A stretch of 60,564 nucleotides of DNA from the IMG/VR virus record IMGVR_UViG_3300035670_000224, positions 1 to 60,564 of that record, one strand, 5' to 3'. The position numbers and the translations under genes are program-made. This document shows positions 23,250 through 32,846 of this stretch, piece after piece. The DNA comes from a virus. The notes under the pieces were generated by a model that worked only from the letters and a program-made list of their open reading frames with translations, did not search any database and was not told the DNA's origin. How positions within the stretch are numbered: the stretch's first letter is position 1; each line of letters starts with the position of its first letter.

Positions 23250-23654
23250 ATGGCTATAGTCGAGACAAAAAAAGCCCTAGAAAGGCATTTAAACAGCCTT
23301 ACACCAGCTATTCCGACGGCTTTTGAGGGCGTGAGTTTTGACCCACCTACAACAATGTATCAAAGTTGTCAGTTTGTAATCAACCAACCAGATACACCAA
23401 CATTAGGTACAAATTACTACAGAGAGCGTATTCAGTTTCAAGTGTTTGTTATTGGTGAGTCTAATAAAGGTACAGCTACAGCTATTACAAGAGCTGAGTT
23501 AATCAGGCAGCACTTTCCCAGAGGTTCTACATTTCTTGAGGGTGCATTTAGAATTTATATTCTTACTACACCGCACGTTGGCTCAACAGCAAAAGTTGGT
23601 ACACGTACTATTGTGCCTGTAATGATTGATGTTGTTACTGAGGTCTATGAATAA
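23250..23654 (+). CDS. Tail terminator protein
   Basis: 134 residues with ALERHLNSLTPAIPTAFEGVSFDPP, CQFVINQPDTPTLG, YRERIQFQVFVIG and GSTFLEGAFRIYI. This is the layout of the tail-terminator (gpU-like, DUF4128) family, which caps the tail tube and joins it to the head. It lies between the neck gene and the tail tube gene. Confidence 0.7.
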   Translation: MAIVETKKALERHLNSLTPAIPTAFEGVSFDPPTTMYQSCQFVINQPDTPTLGTNYYRERIQFQVFVIGESNKGTATAITRAELIRQHFPRGSTFLEGAFRIYILTTPHVGSTAKVGTRTIVPVMIDVVTEVYE

Positions 23655-23746
23655 GACTTGTTAATACAAGACGAATAGTAGTTAGCTATCTCTACAGAAA
23701 AGATAGCAAATCTTGCAAGATTTAAACTTAATTAAGGAATAATAAT

Positions 23747-24958
23747 ATGACAACAATTTCAAAAGGCACAGCAAAGAAGATTGCCTATCTCCGCGAAAGC
23801 ACTTGGGGCACACTGGCTGGCACATCTGGCGCTAAGTACTTGCGTCGGGTTACTGGACAAATGAACTTAAAAAAGGATGTCTATGAAAGTTCGGAGTTGA
23901 GAACAGACCGTCAATTAGCCGACTATAGGCACGGCGTTAGAAGTGCAGAAGGTTCATTGAATGGTGAATTATCTCCTAATTCATACTCAGCTTTTATGGA
24001 AGCCCTTTTAGCACGTGATTTTACTGCTGGTGTAACCTCTACAGCATTTTCTGCTACCGTTGCAGCCGCAGGTGACTTGTGGACTGTTACCCGCTCTGCT
24101 GGTTCTTTCTTAACTGACGGCTTGAATGTAGGTACAGTTGTTGCCCTTATTGGTGGCGGATTATCCGCTGGTAACGTAGCTAAAAATCTTTTGATTGTTT
24201 CAATGACTGCAACAGTGCTTACTGTTAAAGTTTTAAACAACTCTGCATTAGTTGCAGAAGGTCCAATTGCTACAGTTACAGCCACTACTCTTGGTAAAGC
24301 TACGTTTGTTCCACAAACTGCTCACACTGACGCATCATTTACCGTCGAAGAATGGTACGAAGATATTGCTCAGTCTCAAGTTTACACAGGTATGAAGTTC
24401 TCTTCAATGGCTGTTAAACTCCCAGCTACAGGTTTGGCTACAGTTGACTTTGCAATGCAAGGTAAAGACTTAACACAAACAGGGACAGCACAATACTTTG
24501 TCAGCCCAACTGCCCAAGGTACTGATGGTATTTTTGCTGCTGTTAATGGTGCTGTTATTGTAAATGGCGTACCTGCTGCTTTGATTACTTCAGCAGACTT
24601 TAATATCGAACGCGCCTTAGAGAAAGCTGTTGCAGTTGGTTCTAACTCAGTCGCAGAACTTTTCACAGGTCGTATTAAAGCAAATGGTAACTTGAGTGTT
24701 TACTTCCAAGATACTGCATTCCGCGATTATTTCAAGGATGAGACAGTTGTATCATTGGTGTTTGTTTTAACTGTAGATAATACAGCAAACTCTCCATTTA
24801 TTAGCTTCACATTACCGAAAGTTAAATTAGGTTCATTCGACCTCACGGATGCCGAGCTTGGCTTAACAGCTTCTTGCTCATTCCAAGCCTTGCTTAACGA
24901 CGTAACAACCGATGGTTTGCCTCAAACTACTGTTGCTATCCAAGATAGTACACTGTAA
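23747..24958 (+). CDS. Major tail tube protein
   Basis: 403 residues. It starts TTISKGTAKKIAYLRESTWGTLAGTSGAKYLRRV and has the YESSELRTDRQLADYRHGVRSAEGSLNGELSP block typical of phage tube proteins, followed by an inserted Ig-like domain and a C-terminal tube half (LPKVKLGSFDLTD). Hexamers stack to make the tail. Site AAGGAATAA. A strong terminator follows. Confidence 0.85.
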   Translation: MTTISKGTAKKIAYLRESTWGTLAGTSGAKYLRRVTGQMNLKKDVYESSELRTDRQLADYRHGVRSAEGSLNGELSPNSYSAFMEALLARDFTAGVTSTAFSATVAAAGDLWTVTRSAGSFLTDGLNVGTVVALIGGGLSAGNVAKNLLIVSMTATVLTVKVLNNSALVAEGPIATVTATTLGKATFVPQTAHTDASFTVEEWYEDIAQSQVYTGMKFSSMAVKLPATGLATVDFAMQGKDLTQTGTAQYFVSPTAQGTDGIFAAVNGAVIVNGVPAALITSADFNIERALEKAVAVGSNSVAELFTGRIKANGNLSVYFQDTAFRDYFKDETVVSLVFVLTVDNTANSPFISFTLPKVKLGSFDLTDAELGLTASCSFQALLNDVTTDGLPQTTVAIQDSTL

Positions 24959-24977
24959 GTTTTAGTAAGCCTTATAT

Positions 24978-25014
24978 AAACCCCTACAGGTTAACACCCG
25001 TAGGGGTTTTCTTT
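24978..25014 (+). terminator. Rho-independent terminator after tail tube gene
   Basis: AAACCCCTAC (24978-24987) pairs with GTAGGGGTTT (25000-25009), followed by TCTTT. Confidence 0.85.
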
Positions 25015-25045
25015 CGTCTGTATAATCTTACTTTAGTTATTTCAC

Positions 25046-25074
25046 TTGACAAAGCACAGCCTGTGTGTTATAAT
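25046..25074 (+). promoter_or_regulatory. Consensus sigma-70 promoter for tail genes
   Basis: TTGACA, 17-nt spacer, extended TGTTATAAT, preceded by TTTCAC. It drives the chaperone, and the tape measure if the downstream terminator is read through. Confidence 0.85.
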
Positions 25075-25144
25075 TATACTGTGTGCAAGATAATAAATTT
25101 TAAATTTATCTTGTGTTTCTATAATCATTAAAAGGAGAACTAAA

Positions 25145-25582
25145 ATTTTTGATATTGCAAAAAATAACCCAGCTAAGATTGCTGAAGATGGTTACGAATT
25201 TACCGTAGAGTTGCCAGACGGAACTACTACAGACTGGAAGATTAAAGTACGCGGTGAGAATAGTCCAAAAGTACGTACCTTCAGGCGCGAAGTATATAAT
25301 CAAGGTCAAATCCGTAGAAACATCGCTAAGAAAAAAGGTAAAGGCGATGATGAGGATTTAAGTATCGAAGAGATTGAGGATTATGCTATCCGCAATGCTG
25401 TTGTGCGTACTATTTCTTGGACAGGTTTAACCGAGGATGGTGTAGAGGTTCCAAGTACTCCTGATAACATTGCACGTATCATGAAAGACTATGCTTTTGT
25501 ACGTGACCTTGTAGCAGAGGAGAGCGCAAGAGCTTATAACTTTCGACACAACCTTAATAAATCAGACAATAGCGTACTGTAA
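25145..25582 (+). CDS. Tail assembly chaperone, short form (ATT start)
   Basis: The frame with coding character begins right after a perfect AAAGGAG site (25131-25137). The first codon at the proper 7-nt spacing is ATT (25145), giving FDIAKNNPAKIAEDGYEFTVEL, typical of the gpG-like chaperone start. The only ATG/GTG/TTG in frame is a TTG at 25211 with no ribosome site, which would delete the first strand. AUU is a known but rare start codon. The protein (about 145 residues) chaperones the tape measure; its 3' end carries a frameshift into the 25581 frame. Confidence 0.65.
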   Translation: MFDIAKNNPAKIAEDGYEFTVELPDGTTTDWKIKVRGENSPKVRTFRREVYNQGQIRRNIAKKKGKGDDEDLSIEEIEDYAIRNAVVRTISWTGLTEDGVEVPSTPDNIARIMKDYAFVRDLVAEESARAYNFRHNLNKSDNSVL

Positions 25583-25928
25583 ACAAGAGTTTGAGGGTGC
25601 TGTTCTAGGTAGCACAGGTAGCTCATACAGAGAGCAGTTAATATCTGTCTGGAATCAGACAGGTGTTAAACCTAAAGCGTTAGATAATCTAATTGAACTA
25701 CCTGAAGAGCACTTTGAAATATGGGGATGGTTTGCTACATTAAATGAATCAAGGTCATCCAATGGGTATGGTCTTAATCCAATAACGTACAGTGACATCC
25801 TTGCATTTTTTACGCTTATTCAGGTACAACCTCACGAATGGGAAGTTCAACTGATTAAACGCCTAGATAGAGAAGCACTCCGTGTGTATTCTAAAAAAGC
25901 AGAACAAGACCTAAAGAAAAAAACATAA
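25581..25928 (+). CDS. Tail assembly chaperone extension (frameshift product)
   Basis: This frame has no start of its own. It reads KQEFEGAVLGSTGSSYREQ and ends KKAEQDLKKKT, a 115-residue gpT-like extension between the short chaperone and the tape measure. To enter it, ribosomes must shift by +1 (or -2) near CTG-TAA at the end of the upstream frame; skipping the U of UAA leads directly to AAA CAA GAG. Most phages use -1 here, so the direction is notable. Confidence 0.75.
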   Translation, partial: KQEFEGAVLGSTGSSYREQLISVWNQTGVKPKALDNLIELPEEHFEIWGWFATLNESRSSNGYGLNPITYSDILAFFTLIQVQPHEWEVQLIKRLDREALRVYSKKAEQDLKKKT

Positions 25929-25929
25929 C

Positions 25930-25976
25930 CCTCATAGGTGCAATCTAGTTAATAGTAGCACCTTGAGGATTTTTTC
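25930..25976 (+). terminator. Rho-independent terminator
   Basis: CCTCA-TAGGTGC and GCACCT-TGAGG form a long stem around a 16-nt loop followed by six T residues. It separates the chaperone and tape measure genes, perhaps damping tape-measure expression. Confidence 0.75.
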
Positions 25977-26028
25977 TGTTTGTGTATACACTAAATATAC
26001 AAACAAAAAAGATAACTAAGGAAGAGAT

Positions 26029-29000
26029 ATGGATTTAACTACATTAAAGTTTAATGTTGATACAGTAAAACTCCAAGAAGCCGTAGAGCTTGTTGGTAAA
26101 TTAACTGCGTCTGTATCTACGCTTAATAAACCTATTCAGGCTGTAACCGAGAAATCAGGTAATCTTTCTACAAGTATTACCAACAACTCAAAAGCAGTTG
26201 ATGATAATACAGACAGTGTAAAAAAGAACCAAACTATTCTTGAAAGACAAGAGAGTATTCTGAAGTTCATGTCTGAGGGCTACTCCAAAGGACAAGCCTC
26301 TATACTTGCCGCAGGTAAGGCTGCTGGACTTGCTAACGCCGAGATGACAAGACTGTCTGAGACTATTGTTACTCAGCGTAAACTTGTAGGCGGCGACCCT
26401 TTTGATAAGAGCGTAAGCGGTTTACGTTCAATGACTCAACAACTAGGGCAAGCCCGTGAAGGCTATCGCCAGATGATTGAGTATCAGAATAAGTATAAAG
26501 CCTTAACAGATGCAGGAGATACTGTAGGCGCTGCATCCCTGACACTGCTAAATAAGAAGGAAACGGATAACCTCTATAGAGATAAGACAAGACTTTTTGA
26601 GCTTTATAAACAAGAAAGAGAAGTCTTAAAACAGAATCTACAGACTCAAATAAGCACTGGTGCAATTTCGATTGCAGAAGAGCAAAAGAAGCTACAAGAA
26701 CAAAAAAGGATATTTGGGCAAAGCCTGAGGGATACTGAAGCTCATTATAAAACGCTTTCAGGGATGAAGCGTCCCATTGAGAATCTCCGCACAGTAGACT
26801 CAACAAAAAGAGCCGATGAACTTCGGTATCTTGCTAGAGCCACGTCTGTACAATTAGGTGATATTGGTATATCGCTTGCAGGTGGTCAAAACCCTCTTAC
26901 AGTCTTCCTACAACAGGGCGACCAATTAAGGGGTGTGTTCAATCAAGTAGGGGCAAGTGCAACTGAAATGAAAGATGCCCTTAGTACAGCGTTCAGTCAA
27001 ATTGTGCGAGGCTTTGTTGACGTTGCTGGAGTGCTTGGTAAGTTTGTTGTCAACGCAGTCGTAGAGGCAACACAGGCAACTGCAAAATTTCTTGCAAACC
27101 TTACAGGTATTCCACAATTACTTGCAAAACTTGAAAGTATGACTGGCGGCTCTGAAGGGGGTTTTGGAAAATTTATTAAATCTATATCACCTATAGCTAT
27201 CAACCTTGCAGCTGGTGCCTTAGCTGGTTTGGCAGCAGCAGCTATTGCCGTAGGTGTAGCTTGGAAAAATATCCTCGAAGTTCAAGGCAATGTTTCAAAA
27301 GCACTCGCTACCAGTGGTGCTGCAATAGCAATTACAACTCAAGAAGCGTTAGCCCTAGCAGAAGCTTTGGCTGACGGCTCTGGCACGACTATACAATACG
27401 CAGAAACTATCGGCGAGATAGCAAAAGCAGGTAACATTAGTAAAGCTGAAATTGCAGACGTATCTAAGATTGCAATTGAATCAGAGAGATACTTAGGTAT
27501 TGCTGTTAAGGATACAATAGCTGCATATTCTAAATTTAGAGATGACCCAGTTAAGGCGCTCATTGACGTAGGCACAGCCACTGGACGTGTAACTGTAGCA
27601 CAAGTTGACCACATAAAAGAGTTATTAGAGGCTGGCGATAAAGTAAAGGCTTTGAAAGAAGCACATGACCTCTATATTGGCAGTGCAGAGCAGGGTATTG
27701 AACAAGTAATAGGGGATATGACTCCACTTGGGCAACTCTGGGACGAGATGAAAGAGAAGTTAAGAGACCTCAAGGAAGGTGTTTACGAATTTGCACAATC
27801 ATCTACTGTGGTAGATGCGCTTAGAATTGTATGGGAGACCTTGGCTGTTACAATTTCCGAAGTTGCTTTTGTTTTCAAGACAATTGGAACTGAGATAGGT
27901 GGACGTGCGGCACAAGCTGCTGCTGTGCTTACTGGGGATTTAACTGGCGCATCAAATATTGGTAAAATGATGAAGGAAGATGCAGCCAAGGCGCGAAAAG
28001 AGCAGGACGCATACGTTGCATCTATACTGAACGGGACTGACGCTAGAAGTAAGGCGAATAAAGTCGATACCGAAGGTAACAAAGCAAGAAGAGAACAGCA
28101 TAAATCTTTAGAAAACTTTATGAAAGCGGAAGAAAAGTTCGGAATTAAATCTGTGCTTACCGCAGAGCAAAAGAAAAGAAAAATCCAAGAAGAAATAACT
28201 AAAATCAAAGCTGACGCTGATAGGCTTAGAAAAGATGGTGGACTCTCTCCAGCCGAGATAGACAGACGTGAAAAAGACTTGATTGGAAACGTGGAAGACT
28301 TTTACAAAGATAAGAACAAAGGTAAAAAAGGCTCTGGTAATAGGGATAGAACAGCAGCAGAGAGAGACAGAATAGCAGCAGAAAAAGATAAGTTTGATGC
28401 AGAATTAAAAGACCTTGCTAACAAAAGAAAAGAAATCGAGAACGAAGAAAAGACACGTCTTGACGAACTTAAATTTAGACAAGATATGGAGCTGGTTAAC
28501 ACCAAAGACTTCATAAATGAAAAGTACAAAATAGAAGCTGACAGTCTACAAAAGACTTTAGAAAACTACGAAGCAGAGAGAAAGATTCTTGAGAAACAAA
28601 AGAACAACAAAAAAGAGCTAGAAGAGTTAGCAGGTAAAGTCGCGGGTGTTACACAACAACAAAAAGATTTGCCAGTTAAACAAGGAAGGGAATTAACCCT
28701 AGTAGATTATAAAGAAGCAAAAGAGCAGAAAGCAGTCGACCAAAAGATTATAGATGGTTATTTAGAAGAAGCCAAAGCGCTTGGTGCAAGCAATGAGCAG
28801 CTGAGACTTAGAAATGAATTACAAGGGTTAAATCAAACTCAAACCGATGCACTCACAAACAAAAAACAAGATAAGTTAGTCGGAGACGCAGTTGCAGATT
28901 TAGTAGATGCTCAGAATATGTCCACAGGAACAGATGCTGATGCAGCTAAGATTGCAGCCTTAGAAAGGATTGTAGAGTTAAGAAAGCAAAACAGAGACTT

Positions 29001-31404
29001 AATACTTGAATCACAAGACTCTTCTTTAGTCTCTAATCTTAAAGACATGGCAGATATTACAGGCTCAATGGGCGAAGGCTTTGCTAAAGCTACTCAATCC
29101 ATAAAGGGCTTTGCTAAGGGTATAGACACAGTTCAAAAAGCCCAAAAGAACATGAAGCAAGGCTCTATCGAGCAAACATCTGCAACCGTCGGTGGTTATG
29201 CAGAAATGGCTGGTGCTGCCAAAGGATTCTTTGAAGAGGGTACTGCTGGTTACGAAATCCTAGGCGCAGCAGAACAAGCGTTCCGTGCGGTGCAATTAGC
29301 TATGTCTATCGCAGCAATGGTACAAAGTAAAACAGAGGCTGCTTCCTCGGTAGCTGATAGTACAGCAAAGGGAAGTGCTTCAGTCTTTGCAGGTGTTGCT
29401 AAAGCCTTTGAACAGATGGGTGTTTTTGGTTTTATTGGTGCTGCTGCTATCATTGCATTTATGGCAGGTGTTGGCGGGGGTGGTGGCTCTGGTGGTGGTG
29501 GAGGTGGAAGCGGTGGTGCTTCAAGTTTAAGAGCACCAGAAGGCTACGAAATGCTAGACAGCGGCAGGATGGCTAAGAAAGCCCCTGAAGCTGATTGGCA
29601 AGGTAACATGGACCAAAGCAAATATGACGCTTGGGTAGAAGAGGAAGCAGCTGCACAAAGAGCTTGGGAGGCAACTAGAAAACTGAACGGCGGTCTGACC
29701 GAACTCGAAGAGAAGTTAGAAGGCGTTAAGAGAGGTGTACAAGGCACAGGACGTGCAGCATACGAGACTGCTACAGAGGGTATGTCAGACGCTGAAAGGT
29801 CAACCTACGACTACAATGCGTCTTTGAAAATGCAAGCTGCTGTGTTGATTGATATAGCAAACGGCACTGAAAACACCAGCGATACAATGCGAGAACTCGC
29901 TCAAGAATCTGAGCAACTTGCTATTGATTTGATGAGAGCATCTGGTGATATTGCTGGTGCAAGACAAGCTCAAGCAATGATTGACACTCGTGGTTATACA
30001 GAGCAAGAGGTTGCAGTGTACAACCACAACCAAGCACTCAGAGACCAGATTGAATCTTACAATGCAGCTAGTCAAGCAGCAGAAGATTTAGCTCAGAAAC
30101 AATGGGATGTATCGTCTCGCTTGAACTTGTTGTTAAACAGAACTACTCAGACACAAATAGACAGAACAGCAGAGTTAGCTGAAACTACAGATGCTTCAGT
30201 TATCGGCATGTTGAACTTGATTTATGTGCTTGAGGACATGAACACTGCTATTGATAATAGTTTTGCTACACTTGAAAGAAGCATCGAAGCAGAGAAGAAA
30301 CTTGCTAATACGAGATTACAAGCAGCTACTGCATTGCAGTCTGCACTTAAATCTTCTGTAACAGCAGCAACCGACGACCTGACAAGAAAGCAAGCACAAG
30401 ACCGTTTATTGGGCTTTTTAGAGCTTGCTAAGTCTACTGGTGCTCTACCTACAGCCGATGCAATTTCATCGACATTAAGGGCTTTAGGAGCACCATCTGA
30501 GGAACTATTCAGCAACTTTGTTGATTATCAGCGGGACTTCTTAAAGACAGCTAATAACATCAGTGAAATGTCAACTCTTGCAGATAAGCAAGTGTCTATG
30601 GAGCAAAAAACTCTTGACAATCTTGACGCTCAATTGAAGACAGCACAAGACCAGTTAGACGCTTTGAGAGGTGTAGATAACTCTGTTAAAGATGTAGCTA
30701 CTGCGGTAGCTGACTTTAATGCAGCTATGCAAGCCTTGGCAGCAGAACAAGCAAGAGCAGGTAGCTACAGCTACAGCCCTATAACTGGAGGCGGCGGAGG
30801 CGGGGGTGGAGGAGGCGGTGGAGCAGGTGCTCCAGCCTTTGAAGATATTGCTGGGCAAGATAACAAGGATATTGTTGCAGCTTACCGAGCATACTTTAAT
30901 AGAAACCCAGACGAGGGTGGCTACCGAACTTGGTTAGAGCAGTACAACAAGGGTATTGTTGGCGATAAACTGATGCAGTTAATCCTAGGTAGTGCTCAAG
31001 GCGGCGACAGAGATATGGCTATATCTCGTGGCTATAATCCAGATGACCCGTCTGTGAAATACTTACGTAGTATACTGAATCCAAGCACTCAAACTACAAA
31101 CAGCAGCAATTACATAGATTCGTTTGCAGTTGGTATCAATGAAGTGCCAGAGGATATGACAGCTAATATCCATAAGGGCGAGCGTATCTTACCTGCTGCG
31201 GATAATAGAGAATTGTTTAGACGTTTACAAAGCCCAGAAGTGAATGCGTCTGTTTTAGCAGCAGCAGTTGCTAGACTGACTCAAGAAGTGGAAGGGCTTA
31301 GGGTTGAACAACGTCAGACAGCTATCAACACAGGAGATACTTCTAAGATATTGAAACGACTTGGAGGGGAGGATGATATGTTAACAGTGAGGGTATCAGA
31401 ATGA
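26029..31404 (+). CDS. Tail tape measure protein
   Basis: 1791 residues; length sets tail length, implying a tail well over 200 nm by the usual ~0.15 nm per residue rule. Residues ~258-300 (RYLARATSVQLGDIGISLAG, then FLQQGDQLRGVF) match the TMP_2/lambda gpH-type N-domain. Hydrophobic segments lie near 390-412 and 1128-1150, the latter followed by a Gly/Ser-rich run. Extensive coiled coil occupies ~660-980. Near 1611-1680 is a DUF4214-like helical repeat (AAYRAYFNRNPDEGGYRTWL), unusual in a tape measure. Site AAGGAAGAG. It overlaps the next gene by 4 nt. Confidence 0.92.
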   Translation: MDLTTLKFNVDTVKLQEAVELVGKLTASVSTLNKPIQAVTEKSGNLSTSITNNSKAVDDNTDSVKKNQTILERQESILKFMSEGYSKGQASILAAGKAAGLANAEMTRLSETIVTQRKLVGGDPFDKSVSGLRSMTQQLGQAREGYRQMIEYQNKYKALTDAGDTVGAASLTLLNKKETDNLYRDKTRLFELYKQEREVLKQNLQTQISTGAISIAEEQKKLQEQKRIFGQSLRDTEAHYKTLSGMKRPIENLRTVDSTKRADELRYLARATSVQLGDIGISLAGGQNPLTVFLQQGDQLRGVFNQVGASATEMKDALSTAFSQIVRGFVDVAGVLGKFVVNAVVEATQATAKFLANLTGIPQLLAKLESMTGGSEGGFGKFIKSISPIAINLAAGALAGLAAAAIAVGVAWKNILEVQGNVSKALATSGAAIAITTQEALALAEALADGSGTTIQYAETIGEIAKAGNISKAEIADVSKIAIESERYLGIAVKDTIAAYSKFRDDPVKALIDVGTATGRVTVAQVDHIKELLEAGDKVKALKEAHDLYIGSAEQGIEQVIGDMTPLGQLWDEMKEKLRDLKEGVYEFAQSSTVVDALRIVWETLAVTISEVAFVFKTIGTEIGGRAAQAAAVLTGDLTGASNIGKMMKEDAAKARKEQDAYVASILNGTDARSKANKVDTEGNKARREQHKSLENFMKAEEKFGIKSVLTAEQKKRKIQEEITKIKADADRLRKDGGLSPAEIDRREKDLIGNVEDFYKDKNKGKKGSGNRDRTAAERDRIAAEKDKFDAELKDLANKRKEIENEEKTRLDELKFRQDMELVNTKDFINEKYKIEADSLQKTLENYEAERKILEKQKNNKKELEELAGKVAGVTQQQKDLPVKQGRELTLVDYKEAKEQKAVDQKIIDGYLEEAKALGASNEQLRLRNELQGLNQTQTDALTNKKQDKLVGDAVADLVDAQNMSTGTDADAAKIAALERIVELRKQNRDLILESQDSSLVSNLKDMADITGSMGEGFAKATQSIKGFAKGIDTVQKAQKNMKQGSIEQTSATVGGYAEMAGAAKGFFEEGTAGYEILGAAEQAFRAVQLAMSIAAMVQSKTEAASSVADSTAKGSASVFAGVAKAFEQMGVFGFIGAAAIIAFMAGVGGGGGSGGGGGGSGGASSLRAPEGYEMLDSGRMAKKAPEADWQGNMDQSKYDAWVEEEAAAQRAWEATRKLNGGLTELEEKLEGVKRGVQGTGRAAYETATEGMSDAERSTYDYNASLKMQAAVLIDIANGTENTSDTMRELAQESEQLAIDLMRASGDIAGARQAQAMIDTRGYTEQEVAVYNHNQALRDQIESYNAASQAAEDLAQKQWDVSSRLNLLLNRTTQTQIDRTAELAETTDASVIGMLNLIYVLEDMNTAIDNSFATLERSIEAEKKLANTRLQAATALQSALKSSVTAATDDLTRKQAQDRLLGFLELAKSTGALPTADAISSTLRALGAPSEELFSNFVDYQRDFLKTANNISEMSTLADKQVSMEQKTLDNLDAQLKTAQDQLDALRGVDNSVKDVATAVADFNAAMQALAAEQARAGSYSYSPITGGGGGGGGGGGGAGAPAFEDIAGQDNKDIVAAYRAYFNRNPDEGGYRTWLEQYNKGIVGDKLMQLILGSAQGGDRDMAISRGYNPDDPSVKYLRSILNPSTQTTNSSNYIDSFAVGINEVPEDMTANIHKGERILPAADNRELFRRLQSPEVNASVLAAAVARLTQEVEGLRVEQRQTAINTGDTSKILKRLGGEDDMLTVRVSE

Positions 31405-32813
31405 AGGTAATCCAACCTTTAACAATTACAGAAGATAATCTAATTTCATCAAACCTTTACGATGTTGCCCCAGCTTTGTATGATGCTGGGACAACGTACG
31501 CTCTGGGAGATTATGTAGGTGTAGCTGGTGAGCTTGGGGAGATACTTATTTACAAGTCTCTCCAAGCTAGTAACACTGGTAATACACCTGCATCTTCACC
31601 GACTTGGTGGGAGTATAGTAGCAAGACTTACGAGACTTACAACCTTTTTGCAAAATATGTTGGCGTTGGGTACAGAGTTATAGACCCAACAAGCTCAAGT
31701 ATCTATGAAAGTCTTATTCCTTATAATGAGTATCAACCATTAGACATAACTGCTACGCCCGTTTGGGCAAAAGGGGATAAGACAAGCCTTACTTTACCAG
31801 ATACATGGGCAATTGGTACAACATATACATTTGGGCAGTTGGTTTATGCAGAAAATAAAGTTACAGATTTAGGTACAGGTATTACCACTGTCTACGAGAA
31901 CGGTGTTTTTAAATTAACTACTGCATCTAGCACGGGTACAAGCCCTTTTTCAAAGATTTTCCCAAATCCTTGGGAGTTTGTACCAACTTACCCTGTACCT
32001 TATTTTGAAACTGCTATATACTTATCAGGTAGCCAAGTCAGAGACGAGTCAGACATTGCATATACGGCGTTAAGGAATACAAAATATACTGCGCTTAATA
32101 ACCCAGCCGCTTGGTTTAAGATTGGCAGCAGTAATCGTATGGCAATGTTTGATTCTCAATCCACTACTCAAAGTATAGCAGCCAAGGAAGTCATTGTAAC
32201 TATAGCTAGTGGTATTATTGACACAGTTGCTCTTATTAACGTAAGTGCTTCGTTTGCAGAAATAACAGTTAGGGATGGATTAGGGGGAACGATTGTATTT
32301 CAAAAAACTATAGGACTTTCTGGTGGCAATCCTGCTAACGCTTGGGACTATTACTTTACTGACCCGACGATTAAGCTCACCCAAGGTGTTGTAGAGGGTA
32401 TACCACCTTTTATCAATTCGCACGTGACCATTAAATTAACTGACGCGAATACGGTGAAAATAGGTAATGTTGTAATAGGTAGAGCTAAAGACTTAGGTCT
32501 AACTACAACGGGGTCTCAAGCAGGTATTTTAGACTTCTCTACAAAAAATACGGATGCTTTTGGTTTCACTACCTTTGTACAAAGAGGTTATAAAAAGACT
32601 TTATCTGTGCAAACAGAAATTAACAAAGCTGATATAAACAAAGTTCAAAATACTTTGTACAGCCTTAGAGCCACACCTTGTCTTTGGCTATCTACCGCTG
32701 ACCCTGCATTATCAGAGCCAATGGTTCTATATGGTTTTTATAAGAACTTTAGTACAGATATTAGTTACCCAACACATTCGTTGTGTTCACTAGACATAGA
32801 AGGATTGATATAA
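31401..32813 (+). CDS. Distal tail or baseplate protein with carbohydrate-binding-like segments
   Basis: 470 residues. It follows the tape measure with a 4-nt ATGA overlap, the place of distal tail proteins. Two segments (YDAGTTYALGDYVGVAGE and WAIGTTYTFGQLVYAEN) have the 'Y..Gd.V......y....' pattern of chitin-binding-like CBM5/12 modules. The C-terminal half is beta-rich, ending in SLCSLDIEGLI. Probably the tail-tip hub with host-surface binding. Confidence 0.6.
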   Translation: MKVIQPLTITEDNLISSNLYDVAPALYDAGTTYALGDYVGVAGELGEILIYKSLQASNTGNTPASSPTWWEYSSKTYETYNLFAKYVGVGYRVIDPTSSSIYESLIPYNEYQPLDITATPVWAKGDKTSLTLPDTWAIGTTYTFGQLVYAENKVTDLGTGITTVYENGVFKLTTASSTGTSPFSKIFPNPWEFVPTYPVPYFETAIYLSGSQVRDESDIAYTALRNTKYTALNNPAAWFKIGSSNRMAMFDSQSTTQSIAAKEVIVTIASGIIDTVALINVSASFAEITVRDGLGGTIVFQKTIGLSGGNPANAWDYYFTDPTIKLTQGVVEGIPPFINSHVTIKLTDANTVKIGNVVIGRAKDLGLTTTGSQAGILDFSTKNTDAFGFTTFVQRGYKKTLSVQTEINKADINKVQNTLYSLRATPCLWLSTADPALSEPMVLYGFYKNFSTDISYPTHSLCSLDIEGLI

Positions 32814-32846
32814 AATGGAAATAAGATTTAATATAGGAGAGCAAGC

